NCBI RefSeq assembly: GCF_049348705.1
Contig: NZ_CP186485.1
Span: 992,001 to 1,056,000, forward strand
DNA from: Paracoxiella cheracis
GTDB taxonomy: Bacteria; Pseudomonadota; Gammaproteobacteria; Coxiellales; Coxiellaceae
Reading direction: 5' to 3'
DNA: 64,000 nt
Under the pieces are notes generated by a model, which had not been told where the DNA came from, did no database searches, and saw only the letters and a list, made by a program, of their open reading frames with translations. Shown here piece by piece: positions 53,829 through 63,037 of the stretch; position 1 is the stretch's first letter, and every line of letters begins with the position of its first letter. Position numbers and translations under genes: made by a program.

Positions 53829-53940
53829 GAAATCTATTTTCAGAAAAAATAGCGTTCAATTGCGGCAAAGAGAGGGGGGTTGTGTTTTCGGGCGTTAGTG
53901 CCAGGATGGCACTAAGCAACTTTGGCAAGCAATTGAAAAG
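53829..53940. repeat. dispersed nested palindromic repeat, copy B
   Basis: GAAATCTATTTTCAG, AAATAGCGTTCAATTGCGGCA and a terminal GCAATTGAA match copy A (opposite strand). The middle differs but again folds: TTAGTGCC at 53895-53902 with GGCACTAA at 53908-53915, and outer TTCAATTGC with GCAATTGAA. It fills the 140-base gap between ttcA and ggt, and its end lies next to the ggt ribosome site. Confidence 0.75.
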
Positions 53941-53947
53941 GAGCGAT

Positions 53948-55627
53948 ATGAAAAGATTACTTTTTCTTCTACTTACAATCCTACCCATGGCGAACAGCTA
54001 CTCGGCATACCTACCACCAGCTAGTGGTAACAATGATATGGTGGTCACCGCGCAACGCTTAGCGACAGAAGTTGGTGTGAATATTTTAAAAAAAGGGGGT
54101 AACGCCATCGATGCAGCCGTTGCGGTGGGTTATGCGTTAAGTGTTGTGCAGCCCTGTTGTGGGAATATTGGTGGTGGTGGATTTATGTTAATCCACTTGT
54201 CTAAAGGCAAAAATGTATTCCTCGATTTTCGTGAAAAAGCACCTGCAAAAATTTCTAAAAAATTAAAACCTGGTATTTCGCATGGCTATTCAACTGTGGG
54301 TGTGCCAGGCACAGTAATGGGATTAGATACGGCTTTAAAACTATACGGCACCATGCCATTAAAACAGGTCATAGCACCAGCCATTGATTTAGCAGAAAAA
54401 GGGTTTATTTTAACGAAAGCCGATATAAACTATTTAGATTACGGTGCCGAAACGTTTAAACAATCTCCCAATGCATCTTTGATTTTTCTAAAAAATGGAA
54501 AACCGTATCAACCGGGTGATCGTTTAATTCAGATGGATTTAGGGAAAACGTTAGAAGAAATCAGTAAGGGTGGCACTGATGCATTTTATCATGGGCGAAT
54601 TGCCCGGGAAATTGCGACTGCGAGTAAAGCCTATGGAGGAACGATAACGCTAAAAGATTTAGCGGATTATTCCGTGGTCGTCACGCACCCCATTCAATGC
54701 GAATATCGTGGTTATCAAATTATTTCGGCCCCACCCCCGGGTTCGGGTGTAACCGTGTGTGAAATATTAAATATAGTCAGTGGCTATCCTATTGGTGCAC
54801 TGGGATTTCATTCTGCAATGACCACACATTACAATGTGGAGGCTATGCGGTATGCTTTTGCGGATCGTAATCGATATTTAGGTGATCCGGATTTTGTTAA
54901 AAATCCTGTAAGAAAATTATTGTCCTCTATCTATGCTGATAAAATACGCAAGAAAATTAATCGTCTTAAAGCAGGTAATTCCCGTCCACCAGGTGAATTG
55001 ATGAGGCCGCATAATACGACCCATTTTGTCGTTATTGATAAAAAGGGTAATGCAGTTTCATTAACTTACACGCTCAATCGATTTTTTGGATCCGGTGTGA
55101 TTGCCGGCAATACGGGATTTTTTCTCAATGATGAATTGAATGATTTTACGTTAAGCTTCGGTGTGCCAAATATATATAAACTCACTCAGGGTAAATCAAA
55201 TTTAATCAAGCCTAATAAAAGACCATTGAGTGCCATGAGTCCAACATTTGTCATGAAGAATCATAAATTATATATGGCATTAGGAGCAGCAGGTGGGCCG
55301 ACTATCATCACCACCGTCGTTCAAATTATCGAAAATGTTTTAGATTTTGATATGAATGTTAATGTAGCAGTGAATATGCCACGTTATCATATGCAGTGGT
55401 TGCCAGATGTTGTATATATGGAACCGTTTGTATTTTCACAAGATACACTAAAAATATTGCACGGTATGGGCTATAAAACGAAGCTTGGCTTTTATAATGA
55501 AACAATTTGGGGGCAAGCGGCTGCTGTTTTAATCGATCCTAAAACAGGTATTTTGTATGGAGCTGCTGACAATAGTCGGCCAACTGGGGCAGCGATGGGC
55601 ATTGAAGCGCATGATGATAAAGATTAA
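53948..55627 (+). CDS. ggt: gamma-glutamyltransferase
   Basis: Periplasmic enzyme that hydrolyses glutathione or glutamine gamma-glutamyl bonds and releases glutamate. I start at ATG 53948 (AAAAGGAG just upstream), giving about 559 residues with signal peptide MKRLLFLLLTILPMANSYSA; a GTG at 53882 lies inside the repeat. Family motifs: NILKKGGNAIDAAVAVGYAL, CCGNIGGGGFMLIHL, LDFREKAP, the self-cleaving and catalytic Thr in TTHFVVIDKKGNAVSLTYT, NDELNDFTL and GAAGGPTIITTVVQ. The proenzyme would be split before that Thr into large and small subunits. Its product glutamate could feed the large dehydrogenase. The gene end overlaps the convergent barrel gene by 4 bases. Confidence 0.94.
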   Translation: MKRLLFLLLTILPMANSYSAYLPPASGNNDMVVTAQRLATEVGVNILKKGGNAIDAAVAVGYALSVVQPCCGNIGGGGFMLIHLSKGKNVFLDFREKAPAKISKKLKPGISHGYSTVGVPGTVMGLDTALKLYGTMPLKQVIAPAIDLAEKGFILTKADINYLDYGAETFKQSPNASLIFLKNGKPYQPGDRLIQMDLGKTLEEISKGGTDAFYHGRIAREIATASKAYGGTITLKDLADYSVVVTHPIQCEYRGYQIISAPPPGSGVTVCEILNIVSGYPIGALGFHSAMTTHYNVEAMRYAFADRNRYLGDPDFVKNPVRKLLSSIYADKIRKKINRLKAGNSRPPGELMRPHNTTHFVVIDKKGNAVSLTYTLNRFFGSGVIAGNTGFFLNDELNDFTLSFGVPNIYKLTQGKSNLIKPNKRPLSAMSPTFVMKNHKLYMALGAAGGPTIITTVVQIIENVLDFDMNVNVAVNMPRYHMQWLPDVVYMEPFVFSQDTLKILHGMGYKTKLGFYNETIWGQAAAVLIDPKTGILYGAADNSRPTGAAMGIEAHDDKD

Positions 55628-56220
55628 AATTTAAGTTGAAAACTCGTTAATAGCGCTTGCGTTGCCTGAACGGGTCCATTTTCAGAGGTCATATCGTATT
55701 CGAATGTGAGTTCGCTATAACGAGACGTATTGATGCCGAGGCCTCCGCCATAGTAGGGAGTGATCCGGTTTTCAAAGTTGGTAGCATGATTGGTGTTGAG
55801 TGTATCGACAGCATTATATTCGGTGGATATGCTGGCAACTCCTAGCTTTCCATATAGGTTAAGTTCTCGATTTAAGTGGATGGTGCCTTTACCTGCGGCT
55901 TTGGTCATGGAATTATTCTTGGTGAGCGGGCTATCGCCCAAGGTGACATTGGGTAGGGCTGTATAACCACCTTCTAAGGCAAAATAGGGGTTGATTTGGT
56001 AACCGCCGTTGACTCCAGAGACCAAACCCAGGCTCTGATTGCTGTTGGTGTAGGGATTTTTAGTGTTGCCGCCGTAACCGAGGCTAGAACTTAAATAGGT
56101 CGTCCCTTGAGTGATGGCGATGGGTGCAAGATTGCTGTCTGCCAACGTCATTGTGCCAAACGTCATCGAGGCAACAGCACCTAGACCATAAAGGGTGATT
56201 AGGACTTTGGTTCTTCGCAT
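55624..56220 (-). CDS. outer-membrane beta-barrel protein, OmpA/OmpW-like size
   Basis: A 198-residue exported protein: signal peptide (LITLYGLGAVASMTFGTMTLA) followed by alternating hydrophobic strands such as YLSSSLGYGG, GVNGGYQINPYFALEGGYT, LNLYGKLGVASI, ITPYYGGGLGINTS and LTFEYDMTSE, ending in SFQLKF with a terminal Phe as needed for barrel assembly. It probably forms an eight-stranded barrel. No specific family name is certain. It has a good promoter upstream on the minus strand. Confidence 0.8.
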   Translation of the reverse strand: MRRTKVLITLYGLGAVASMTFGTMTLADSNLAPIAITQGTTYLSSSLGYGGNTKNPYTNSNQSLGLVSGVNGGYQINPYFALEGGYTALPNVTLGDSPLTKNNSMTKAAGKGTIHLNRELNLYGKLGVASISTEYNAVDTLNTNHATNFENRITPYYGGGLGINTSRYSELTFEYDMTSENGPVQATQALLTSFQLKF

Positions 56221-56249
56221 TGTCTATTTATTAACCAATATAAAAATAC

Positions 56250-56280
56250 ATGATAGCATTTTTTCTATCAAAAGTGTCAA
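56250..56280 (-). promoter_or_regulatory. promoter of the outer-membrane barrel gene
   Basis: Read on the minus strand: TTGACA (56280-56275), a 19-base spacer, then TGC-TATCAT (-10 at 56255-56250) with an extended -10 TG. A small hairpin GATAG...CTATC spans the spacer. It lies 30 bases before the barrel ATG. Confidence 0.5.
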
Positions 56281-56304
56281 GACATTAATTTATATTCATA
56301 TTTT

Positions 56305-58536
56305 TCAATAGTTTACTGGAGTTGGACTTTGGATTGCGTCATGAGTCGCCTCGCTCACATCGAATGTCACCTTACCAGTTGTGATATCGTATATGGCGCC
56401 GACTAAGCCTATTTTCTGTGATACGAGCAGGTCGTGCAAAATCTTACTATCTTTAAAGAGCTGCTTTTGTACGAGATCGACATGAGTACAGGCCACGTGA
56501 TCAACAAAATTAATGATATCCTGATGAAGCAATAGCCCGCTAGATTCTCGACTCACCGCAATGGCTGGTTTTATCTTCGATAACAAAAAGGATAAATGGC
56601 CTAATTGAATATCTTCGCAGGCCGCCGTGATCGCCCCACAACGTTTATGCCCAAGCACAACGATAAGTTTTGCACCAGCGATCTCACAGGCAAATTCGAT
56701 GCTTGCTAATATATCGGTATTGATAATGTTTCCGGCAATGCGCGCAACGAATACATCACCTAAATTTAAGTCAAAAACATTTTCTACGGGTACACGCGAG
56801 TCTATGCAGCTCAGAACGACAGCTATGGGGTGTTGGGCATCTGAAGTAGCTTTAATCTGTCTTTTGAAATCTTTATGTATGGGGGTATTATTTATGAAAC
56901 GTTGGTTACCTTCTTTTAACACTTGCAATATTTCCGTAGGTGTTAGGCGGCTTTGCACGTCTAAAGTAGTAGCAGTAATGAAATTTATTTGGTTTGATAG
57001 ATCATACTGTGGTTCTAGTCCTAGAATATTCAATGCAATATTTTTATCAGGAGCTTGATAATCTCTAAACTCCTTTATAATTTCCAAGATGTCTTGGTCG
57101 ATGTAATTGGTATGATTTGCATCAAGAAGAACCTTGCTATTTTTGGGGATTTTTTTGAGGGCATTGACGATGGCTGCCTTGTTTAAGAAGCTTAGCTGTT
57201 GCGGTAATACCAAACGTAACACATCTCCGCTAGTGTGTTTTTCTTTAACGTGTAAAAACTGATAACGGCTGTTTTGATACAAAATAAAAAATAATCCTAC
57301 CCCAAGTCCAATGAGAACGCCTAATAATAAATTTGTAAAAACGATAGCAACAACTGTGATAATAAAGGCAGTAAAGTACATTTTGCCAATGCTATACATT
57401 CGCTTGAAGAGTGCAAAACTAGCAAGCTTGTAACCGGTTGCAATTAATATTGTAGCTAGAGTCGCCAGTGGAATCTGATTGAGCCAGGCAGGAATAAAAA
57501 CTATTGAAATAAGCAGTAACCCTCCATGTAGAATAGCAGATAGTTTTGTGCGATTACCTGCATGAATATTTACACTCGTGCGAACAATAACAGAAGTGAT
57601 AGGCAAACCACCAATTAAACCAGAGAGCGTATTGCCAACTCCTTGGGCAATAAGTTCCTTATTACGTGAACAATAACGATGATGAGGGTCTAATTTTTCT
57701 GCAGCTTCCAAATTTAATAGCGTTTCCAAAGAAGCTACAATCGCTATGATAAATCCATATACATATATATTAACGTGAGTCCATGCAGAAAAATTTGGAT
57801 GCAGTAGCTGCGCAAACAAACCATTCAGACCTTCGGTAACAGGGATATTGACTAAGTGCGAGTTCAAGAGTGCTAGACTCGGTAAAAATTTTGAAAATAA
57901 AAAATTGACGAGGACAGATATAATGACGGCCATTATTGCTGCTGGTATTTTTTGAAAAAATTTACTAGGAATTTTATTCCAAAAAAGTAAAATTATAAGT
58001 GTGATAATACTAATAAAAGTAGCAGGAATGCTAATTTTATGGATTAAATGTAGTAAGGGTGTGAGAGAAAAATTACCTTGGGCAGTGACAATAGATGCAG
58101 CAACTTGTTTAGCATTGCTGCTAAAACCAAAGGCAAGCGGTAATTTTTTTATTATAATTAAAATCCCAATCGCTGCTAATAATCCTTGAATGACATTGGA
58201 AGGAACGTAGTCTGCAATAAATCCTGCGCGTAATGAGCCGATTAAGATTTGCAATAAACCCGCAAAAACGAGTGCGAGTAAAAATGTTTGGAAATTGCCT
58301 AAGACTGCCGTGCTTGAAAGTACAATGGCAATCATGCCTGCTGCTGGTCCACTAACGCTAACCTGAGAATCGCTAAAAAAGCCAACGACAATTCCACCAA
58401 TGATTCCTGTAATAATACCTGAAAAAAAGGAAGCACCAGAGGCAAGCGCTATGCCCAAGCATAGTGGTATAGCCACTAAGAAAACAATAACACTAGCGAT
58501 CACGTCATTTTTAAATGAAATCCACTTCCTATTCAT
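56305..58536 (-). CDS. SulP bicarbonate/sulfate transporter fused to beta-carbonic anhydrase
   Basis: A 743-residue fusion. The N-terminal SulP carrier (about 1-420) has the opening FKNDVIASVIVFLVAIPLCL, VSGPAAGMIAIV and GGLPITSVIVRTSVNIHAG, then a short STAS-like part (SFLNKAAIVNALKKIPKN; VLLDANHTNYIDQDILEII). The C-terminus (about 530-735) is a beta-carbonic anhydrase with VVLSCIDSRVPVENVFDLNLGDVFVARIAGN and VVLGHKRCGAITAA, supplying Cys, Asp, His and Cys around zinc. It should take up bicarbonate and equilibrate it with CO2 at the membrane. It lies 15 bases after the SLC13-type gene, so both may be one transcript. Confidence 0.93.
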   Translation of the reverse strand: MNRKWISFKNDVIASVIVFLVAIPLCLGIALASGASFFSGIITGIIGGIVVGFFSDSQVSVSGPAAGMIAIVLSSTAVLGNFQTFLLALVFAGLLQILIGSLRAGFIADYVPSNVIQGLLAAIGILIIIKKLPLAFGFSSNAKQVAASIVTAQGNFSLTPLLHLIHKISIPATFISIITLIILLFWNKIPSKFFQKIPAAIMAVIISVLVNFLFSKFLPSLALLNSHLVNIPVTEGLNGLFAQLLHPNFSAWTHVNIYVYGFIIAIVASLETLLNLEAAEKLDPHHRYCSRNKELIAQGVGNTLSGLIGGLPITSVIVRTSVNIHAGNRTKLSAILHGGLLLISIVFIPAWLNQIPLATLATILIATGYKLASFALFKRMYSIGKMYFTAFIITVVAIVFTNLLLGVLIGLGVGLFFILYQNSRYQFLHVKEKHTSGDVLRLVLPQQLSFLNKAAIVNALKKIPKNSKVLLDANHTNYIDQDILEIIKEFRDYQAPDKNIALNILGLEPQYDLSNQINFITATTLDVQSRLTPTEILQVLKEGNQRFINNTPIHKDFKRQIKATSDAQHPIAVVLSCIDSRVPVENVFDLNLGDVFVARIAGNIINTDILASIEFACEIAGAKLIVVLGHKRCGAITAACEDIQLGHLSFLLSKIKPAIAVSRESSGLLLHQDIINFVDHVACTHVDLVQKQLFKDSKILHDLLVSQKIGLVGAIYDITTGKVTFDVSEATHDAIQSPTPVNY

Positions 58537-58551
58537 AATACATCCTACTTA

Positions 58552-60324
58552 TTAAAGTGGCCAAGCCCATTGAATTAAAGGCAGCGCTACCACGATGACA
58601 ATAATTTCAAGCGGCAAGCCCAGTCGTATGTAATCGATAAACTTATAGCCGCCAGGCCCCATCACAAGCGTATTATTTTGATGCCCGATTGGTGTTAAGA
58701 AGGAACAAGATGCACCGATAGCAACGACCATTAAAAAAGGATCAATGCTGGCATGCATGGTGTGCGCAATAGTTCCTGCGATGGGTGCCATCACGACAGC
58801 CGTCGCGGCATTATTCATAAAATCCGAAATGGTCATGGTGACAATCAATAACAATCCTAAAATATAAACTGGCGGAAGATGTTGGGTGAGACCAATAATA
58901 TCGTGTGCGATTAGTGCCGTTCCACCGGTGCTTTGCAGCGCTTCACCGATCGGAATCATCGCTGCCAACAAGATAATAACAGGCCATTCAATGCTGTCGT
59001 ATACAAATCGTAATGGTATCGAACGAAATAAAATCATTGCTAGCACAGCACCGCCAAATGCAATTTCAACAGGGATCAGTTGTAGGGCAGTCAGAATAAT
59101 GGCCAGAACAAAAATAAACAATGGCACAAACGCACGACGCTTTCCAACGTCTAGACGTCGCTCAATCAACGGTAAAAAGCCTAAGTTTGCAACGTTTTCT
59201 TGTAGAATGTCTACGGGACCTTGTAAAAGAACGACATCTCCGGCGCGTAAATTAACTTGATGTAAGCGCTCTTTAAATGGGTTTCCTTCTCGAGATATTG
59301 CCAATAAATTTATGCGATAACGTGAGCGCAGATGAATATTTTGTGACGACCGATTTTCAATACGAGAACCGGGTGGGACCACGGCTTCAATTAATGAAAC
59401 ATCTTTTGATTTTAAAATATCGGATGAAATTTTCTCTCCGCCGACTAATTCTAACTTGGCTGTTTGTAATAATTCTTCTAAGTCTGTGGTTGATGATTCT
59501 ATAATTAAAATATCATCGGCTTCTAATACATGATCAGGCGGTATTATTAATTTTTTCTTTTTGTTGCGGATCAAACCAGTAATAACAAAATCACCTTCCA
59601 CCATTTTCTCAAGTTCACGTACGGTAATTCCGACCGTCGGTGAATTTTCAGGTATTTTAATCTCCGTGATATAATCTTGCATTTGAAACATATCATCAGC
59701 CTGTTTGGGTGCCTTGCGTTTTTTGGGCAACAGTCGCCATCCAATGAGTGCTATAAAAAGCACACCAGCCACAGCCACAAAAAATCCGACGTGAGCAAAG
59801 GCAAATATCGTAAAGGGCTGCCCTGTGATTTGTTCGCGATAAGATGATATTAATAAGTTCGGTGGTGTGCCGATTAATGTGGTTAAACCACCCATGGCAG
59901 AGCCTAACGCAATGGGCATTAATATCGTGGATGGGGAGCGGTTATTTTTAATAGCAGTTTGAATGGCAATCGGCATCATGAGCGCTAAGGCACCAACGTT
60001 ATTCATAAATGCAGAAAAAATAGCGGTAAGTAATGTCAAACCACCGATGTGTAGAGTAGGATTTTTTGTAAAATGAATAATTTTTCTTACCAGTGAACTC
60101 ATTATTCCAGAGCGTGTGATGGCTTGTGAAATAATCATGACACAGGCTACCGTAATCACAGCGGGGTTACTGAAGCCTGTAAAAACACGGTCATAAGGAA
60201 CCGCGCCCACTGCAGTAGAAATGAGTAAGGCGATCATAGCCACAACATCATAGCGCCAATATCCCCAGATAAATAAGGCCATGGTAATGGCCAAAACGAT
60301 GAGAATGGTGTAGGGTCCATGCAT
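58552..60324 (-). CDS. SLC13/ArsB-type ion transporter with two RCK-C (TrkA-C) domains
   Basis: A 590-residue inner-membrane carrier. I take ATG 60324 (MHGPYTILIVLAITMALFIW), preceded by AAGGAA; an ATG at 60366 has no ribosome site. Order: membrane half with TGFSNPAVITVACVMIISQA, LMPIALGSAMGGLTTLIGTPPNLLIS (helical hairpin), then two cytosolic TrkA-C domains (about 215-390: VGITVRELEKMVEGDFVITG and LRSRYRINLLAIS), then a second membrane half with NNAATAVVMAPIAGTIA and SCSFLTPIGHQNNTLVMGPG. The group imports dicarboxylates, sulfate or other anions; substrate unknown. Next to the bicarbonate fusion, so anion uptake is likely. Confidence 0.9.
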   Translation of the reverse strand: MHGPYTILIVLAITMALFIWGYWRYDVVAMIALLISTAVGAVPYDRVFTGFSNPAVITVACVMIISQAITRSGIMSSLVRKIIHFTKNPTLHIGGLTLLTAIFSAFMNNVGALALMMPIAIQTAIKNNRSPSTILMPIALGSAMGGLTTLIGTPPNLLISSYREQITGQPFTIFAFAHVGFFVAVAGVLFIALIGWRLLPKKRKAPKQADDMFQMQDYITEIKIPENSPTVGITVRELEKMVEGDFVITGLIRNKKKKLIIPPDHVLEADDILIIESSTTDLEELLQTAKLELVGGEKISSDILKSKDVSLIEAVVPPGSRIENRSSQNIHLRSRYRINLLAISREGNPFKERLHQVNLRAGDVVLLQGPVDILQENVANLGFLPLIERRLDVGKRRAFVPLFIFVLAIILTALQLIPVEIAFGGAVLAMILFRSIPLRFVYDSIEWPVIILLAAMIPIGEALQSTGGTALIAHDIIGLTQHLPPVYILGLLLIVTMTISDFMNNAATAVVMAPIAGTIAHTMHASIDPFLMVVAIGASCSFLTPIGHQNNTLVMGPGGYKFIDYIRLGLPLEIIVIVVALPLIQWAWPL

Positions 60325-60451
60325 TGATTCAAGATTCCTTGAGCGAGTTAAGTTGATTATTATCATACCGAAATGATCTTGTCGGTACCAGGCGACTCTA
60401 TCTGAGGAAATTCATTAGCCCTTTTTCGTTTTGATTTGTTAAACTCATCGG

Positions 60452-60994
60452 ATGAAGCGTACTTTTTTTGCCATACCCGTGATCTCGAAAGAACATCGCT
60501 TGTTGCAAAAAGCGATGAAGCCGATCGTCCAACAATTGGGTGATACAGTGCAATGGATCCCTGAAAAAAAGTGGCATGTAACGGTGTGTTTTTTAGGCAA
60601 CGTAGAGGATCATACGATTGAATATCTTTTACAAGCTGCCGAAAAAATTTCCTGCCATACTAAGCGATTTATTATAAATATCAATAAAATATCTGAATTT
60701 CCTTCATTGCATTCTAGGATAATCGCGGCACATCTTGATCTCCATAAATCCTTGGAACTTTTATTTAATTCATTGGATGCGGCTGCCAAAACAGCAGGGC
60801 TTCCCGGCGAAGCTCGGGCTTATCGACCGCATATCACGATGGCAAAGTTTGGTCGTCGTAAGCGTCGTTTTGATCCTGTATTGTTTGAAAAATTTACACT
60901 TCACGCAGAAGAGTTGGTACTGTTTCACAGCAAGCCGACCGAGCAGGGCAGTGAGTATATTCCACTGAAAACGTTCCGCTTCGATAAATGCTAG
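60452..60994 (+). CDS. thpR: RNA 2',3'-cyclic phosphodiesterase ThpR
   Basis: A 180-residue member of the 2H (LigT) phosphoesterase family that opens 2',3'-cyclic phosphate RNA ends. Both His-x-Thr motifs are visible: KKWHVTVCFLGNVE (about 42-55) and YRPHITMAKFGRRKR (about 125-139). Start MKRTFFAIPV is typical. No partner gene adjoins it; it is divergent from the SLC13-type gene. Confidence 0.9.
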   Translation: MKRTFFAIPVISKEHRLLQKAMKPIVQQLGDTVQWIPEKKWHVTVCFLGNVEDHTIEYLLQAAEKISCHTKRFIININKISEFPSLHSRIIAAHLDLHKSLELLFNSLDAAAKTAGLPGEARAYRPHITMAKFGRRKRRFDPVLFEKFTLHAEELVLFHSKPTEQGSEYIPLKTFRFDKC

Positions 60995-61057
60995 GTATTG
61001 TATTCATACTTATTGATAATTTGCTAAACTTACAGAGTCAACAAACTGGAGAATTAC

Positions 61058-61351
61058 ATGGCTGAATCAATTGATGACTTAACAGTCGAATATATCGAGG
61101 ATGGTGTTAAAACCATTCAAGAACTGGATAAAGTAGTTCTGACTAAGGGTGCATGGTGCACCATCATTTATAAAATCCAAAATTGGAATCGCGCAAAACA
61201 AGAATATAATCCGGTGAGTTACACCATTCGTCGTTATCAAAAACGCAGTGGTGAATACCAACAGCGCTCCCGTTTTAATATTTCAAGGAAAGATCAAGCT
61301 GAAAAAATTATCGAAACGTTATCGAAATGGGTGAAGGAGTCAGAGGAGTAA
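61058..61351 (+). CDS. conserved hypothetical protein, 97 residues
   Basis: A small acidic cytosolic protein of unknown function. IEDGVKTIQELDKVVLTKGAWCTIIYKIQNW and YTIRRYQKRSGEYQQRSRFNI are its distinctive segments; similar small proteins occur in other gammaproteobacteria, as far as I recall. ATG preceded by ACTGGAGAATTAC. It is followed 5 bases later by gloA, and the two look like an operon. Confidence 0.8.
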   Translation: MAESIDDLTVEYIEDGVKTIQELDKVVLTKGAWCTIIYKIQNWNRAKQEYNPVSYTIRRYQKRSGEYQQRSRFNISRKDQAEKIIETLSKWVKESEE

Positions 61352-61356
61352 CACGC

Positions 61357-61743
61357 ATGAGAATTCTGCACACGATGCTGCGTGTCACCGACCTCGAGAA
61401 ATCACTTGATTTTTATGTTCGTATTTTAGGCATGCGATTACTGCGCAAAAAAGATTTTCCAGAAGGAAAATTTACCTTGGCATTTGTCGGTTATGGAGAT
61501 GAATTCAACTCAACCGTTCTTGAGCTCACTTATAATTGGGAGACTCACGAATATGATTTGGGTAATGCCTACGGACACATTGCGATAGAAGTTGATGATA
61601 TTTATAAAATGTGTGATGACATTCGTGAGCAAGGTGGCAAAGTGATCCGCGAGCCTGGTCCCATGAAGCACGGCACGACGGTGTTAGCGTTTATTGAAGA
61701 TCCTGATGGTTATAAGATCGAGTTATTAGGGAAAAAATCTTAA
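61357..61743 (+). CDS. gloA: lactoylglutathione lyase (glyoxalase I)
   Basis: Detoxifies methylglyoxal by isomerising its glutathione adduct. I start at ATG 61357 (MRILHTMLRVTDLEKSLDFY) behind GAGGAG; an ATG at 61327 lies inside the previous gene. The 128 residues have the metal ligands His5, a Glu in VLELTYNW, His in GYGHIAIEV-like AYGHIAIEV, and Glu in YKIELLGKK, as in nickel-type GloA. Normal length. Confidence 0.95.
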   Translation: MRILHTMLRVTDLEKSLDFYVRILGMRLLRKKDFPEGKFTLAFVGYGDEFNSTVLELTYNWETHEYDLGNAYGHIAIEVDDIYKMCDDIREQGGKVIREPGPMKHGTTVLAFIEDPDGYKIELLGKKS

Positions 61744-61757
61744 AAACATTTTATCCA

Positions 61758-61769
61758 TTTCAATTGCTT
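61758..61769. repeat. terminal fragment D of the dispersed palindromic repeat
   Basis: TTTCAATTGCTT matches the end sequence of copies A, B (complement) and C. The rest of the element is not visible; CTCGCGAG follows. It lies in the 97-base gap between gloA and the convergent MFS gene. Confidence 0.4.
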
Positions 61770-61816
61770 GACTCGCGAGTTTAGAGTTATTGAAAGCTAT
61801 TTGATTAACGGGTAAT

Positions 61817-61841
61817 GGCTTTAAGAGCAGCTCTTAAAGCC
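61817..61841. terminator. 11-bp hairpin between convergent gloA and MFS genes
   Basis: GGCTTTAAGAG at 61817-61827 pairs perfectly with CTCTTAAAGCC at 61831-61841 over a 3-base loop. The right arm touches the MFS stop codon. No T run on either side, so it may act as a weak two-way terminator or RNA-end stabiliser. Confidence 0.5.
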
Positions 61842-63037
61842 TAATCTTTGAATCGAATCCACGCCTGCCAAACCACTATAACAGCTAAAATTAAAACGAA
61901 AACAAAAAGTGAAGGCATTACTAGTGCATGTCGGGTAGGCAAGAGTGTCAAAATGACCGTTGTAATAAAAGTTACTGTCATCGTAGTAAAACTCATCACG
62001 GCAGAGCCGGTCGCTTTATCTTCGTAACCAACTAAAGCCATTACCGTGACACTGCTATAAACCATGGGCAATCCCATCATGATAAAAAAGATGGGTGCCA
62101 TTAAGCTGAATGTATTGATCCAGCCGAGAACGAAACAAATAAACATAAATAAAGTACCCAATATCGTACTACTATAGCCGATGGTGATTACTTTATAAGA
62201 AGATAAATGCTTGCTGATTCTCCCAGACGTCAATGCTCCAATCAATTGTCCGCAATAGGGAATTAATAACAGGGCACCATAAACACCGGGAGTTAAGCCA
62301 ATTTCATCGATAGCAATAAAAGGTGCGCCGCTGCTAACGATATAAACAAAAGATGCCATTAAACCGTAAATGAGTGAAAAGATGATAAGGCGCAAATTTT
62401 TAAAGGCTTTTGAATAAGAATGAAGTAATGGTTTAAGTTGTAAAGCATCCAGACTTTTTCTCTGTAATGTTTCTGGCAAGGGAGCGCTAGTGAGTAAAAT
62501 GATGCCGCCGTAGATTAAATAAAAATAAAAACAAGCAATCCAGGAAATGTGAGAGGTGATAATACCGCCTAAAAATACAGCTAGCGCTGGCATAAAGGCA
62601 TAAGCTAAAACAGTATAACTAACAACGGGGCGTGCTTGTTCTGGAAAATAAAAATCATTAATAATAGTGAAACTGATAATCATCCCAACAGCAGAGCCGA
62701 GTGCCATTAAGAAACGCCCTATCAAAAGTACATCAAAACTATGAATATAAATACCCACTAAACAAACGATACAACTAAGTATGTAGACGGCAATGCCCAA
62801 ATAAACGGCTATTTTTCGTCCATATCGATTTGCAAAGGGCGAGTAAATCAGTTGTCCGATTGCATAACCAATGATAAATAAAGTGATGAGTTGTTGCGCT
62901 TTTCCATTGGAAACAACAAAAAAATCACCGATGGCTGGAAGTGCAGGACTTATTAAAACAGTGGCCACAGATGGAAAGCTGATCAATAAGATCAAAGAAA
63001 GCAAATGTGGTTTTTTGGTATTGAGTCTATATTGCAT
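61841..63037 (-). CDS. MFS transporter, Bcr/CflA-like
   Basis: A 398-residue inner-membrane carrier with 12 predicted helices. The loop 2-3 signature GQLIYSPFANRYGRKIAVYLG, the early ISPALPAIGDFF and LIGRFLMALGSAVGMIISFTI fit drug/proton antiporters of the Bcr/CflA group. The ATG directly follows the TAA of the upstream prpD gene, so they are translated from one mRNA, which is unusual for these families. Substrate unknown; a role with propionate or methylcitrate metabolism is possible but unproven. Confidence 0.87.
   Translation of the reverse strand: MQYRLNTKKPHLLSLILLISFPSVATVLISPALPAIGDFFVVSNGKAQQLITLFIIGYAIGQLIYSPFANRYGRKIAVYLGIAVYILSCIVCLVGIYIHSFDVLLIGRFLMALGSAVGMIISFTIINDFYFPEQARPVVSYTVLAYAFMPALAVFLGGIITSHISWIACFYFYLIYGGIILLTSAPLPETLQRKSLDALQLKPLLHSYSKAFKNLRLIIFSLIYGLMASFVYIVSSGAPFIAIDEIGLTPGVYGALLLIPYCGQLIGALTSGRISKHLSSYKVITIGYSSTILGTLFMFICFVLGWINTFSLMAPIFFIMMGLPMVYSSVTVMALVGYEDKATGSAVMSFTTMTVTFITTVILTLLPTRHALVMPSLFVFVLILAVIVVWQAWIRFKD

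Noticed and set aside
56627..57058. 143-residue open frame on the plus strand
   Set aside because: Antisense to the carbonic anhydrase domain, whose motifs are clear on the other strand.
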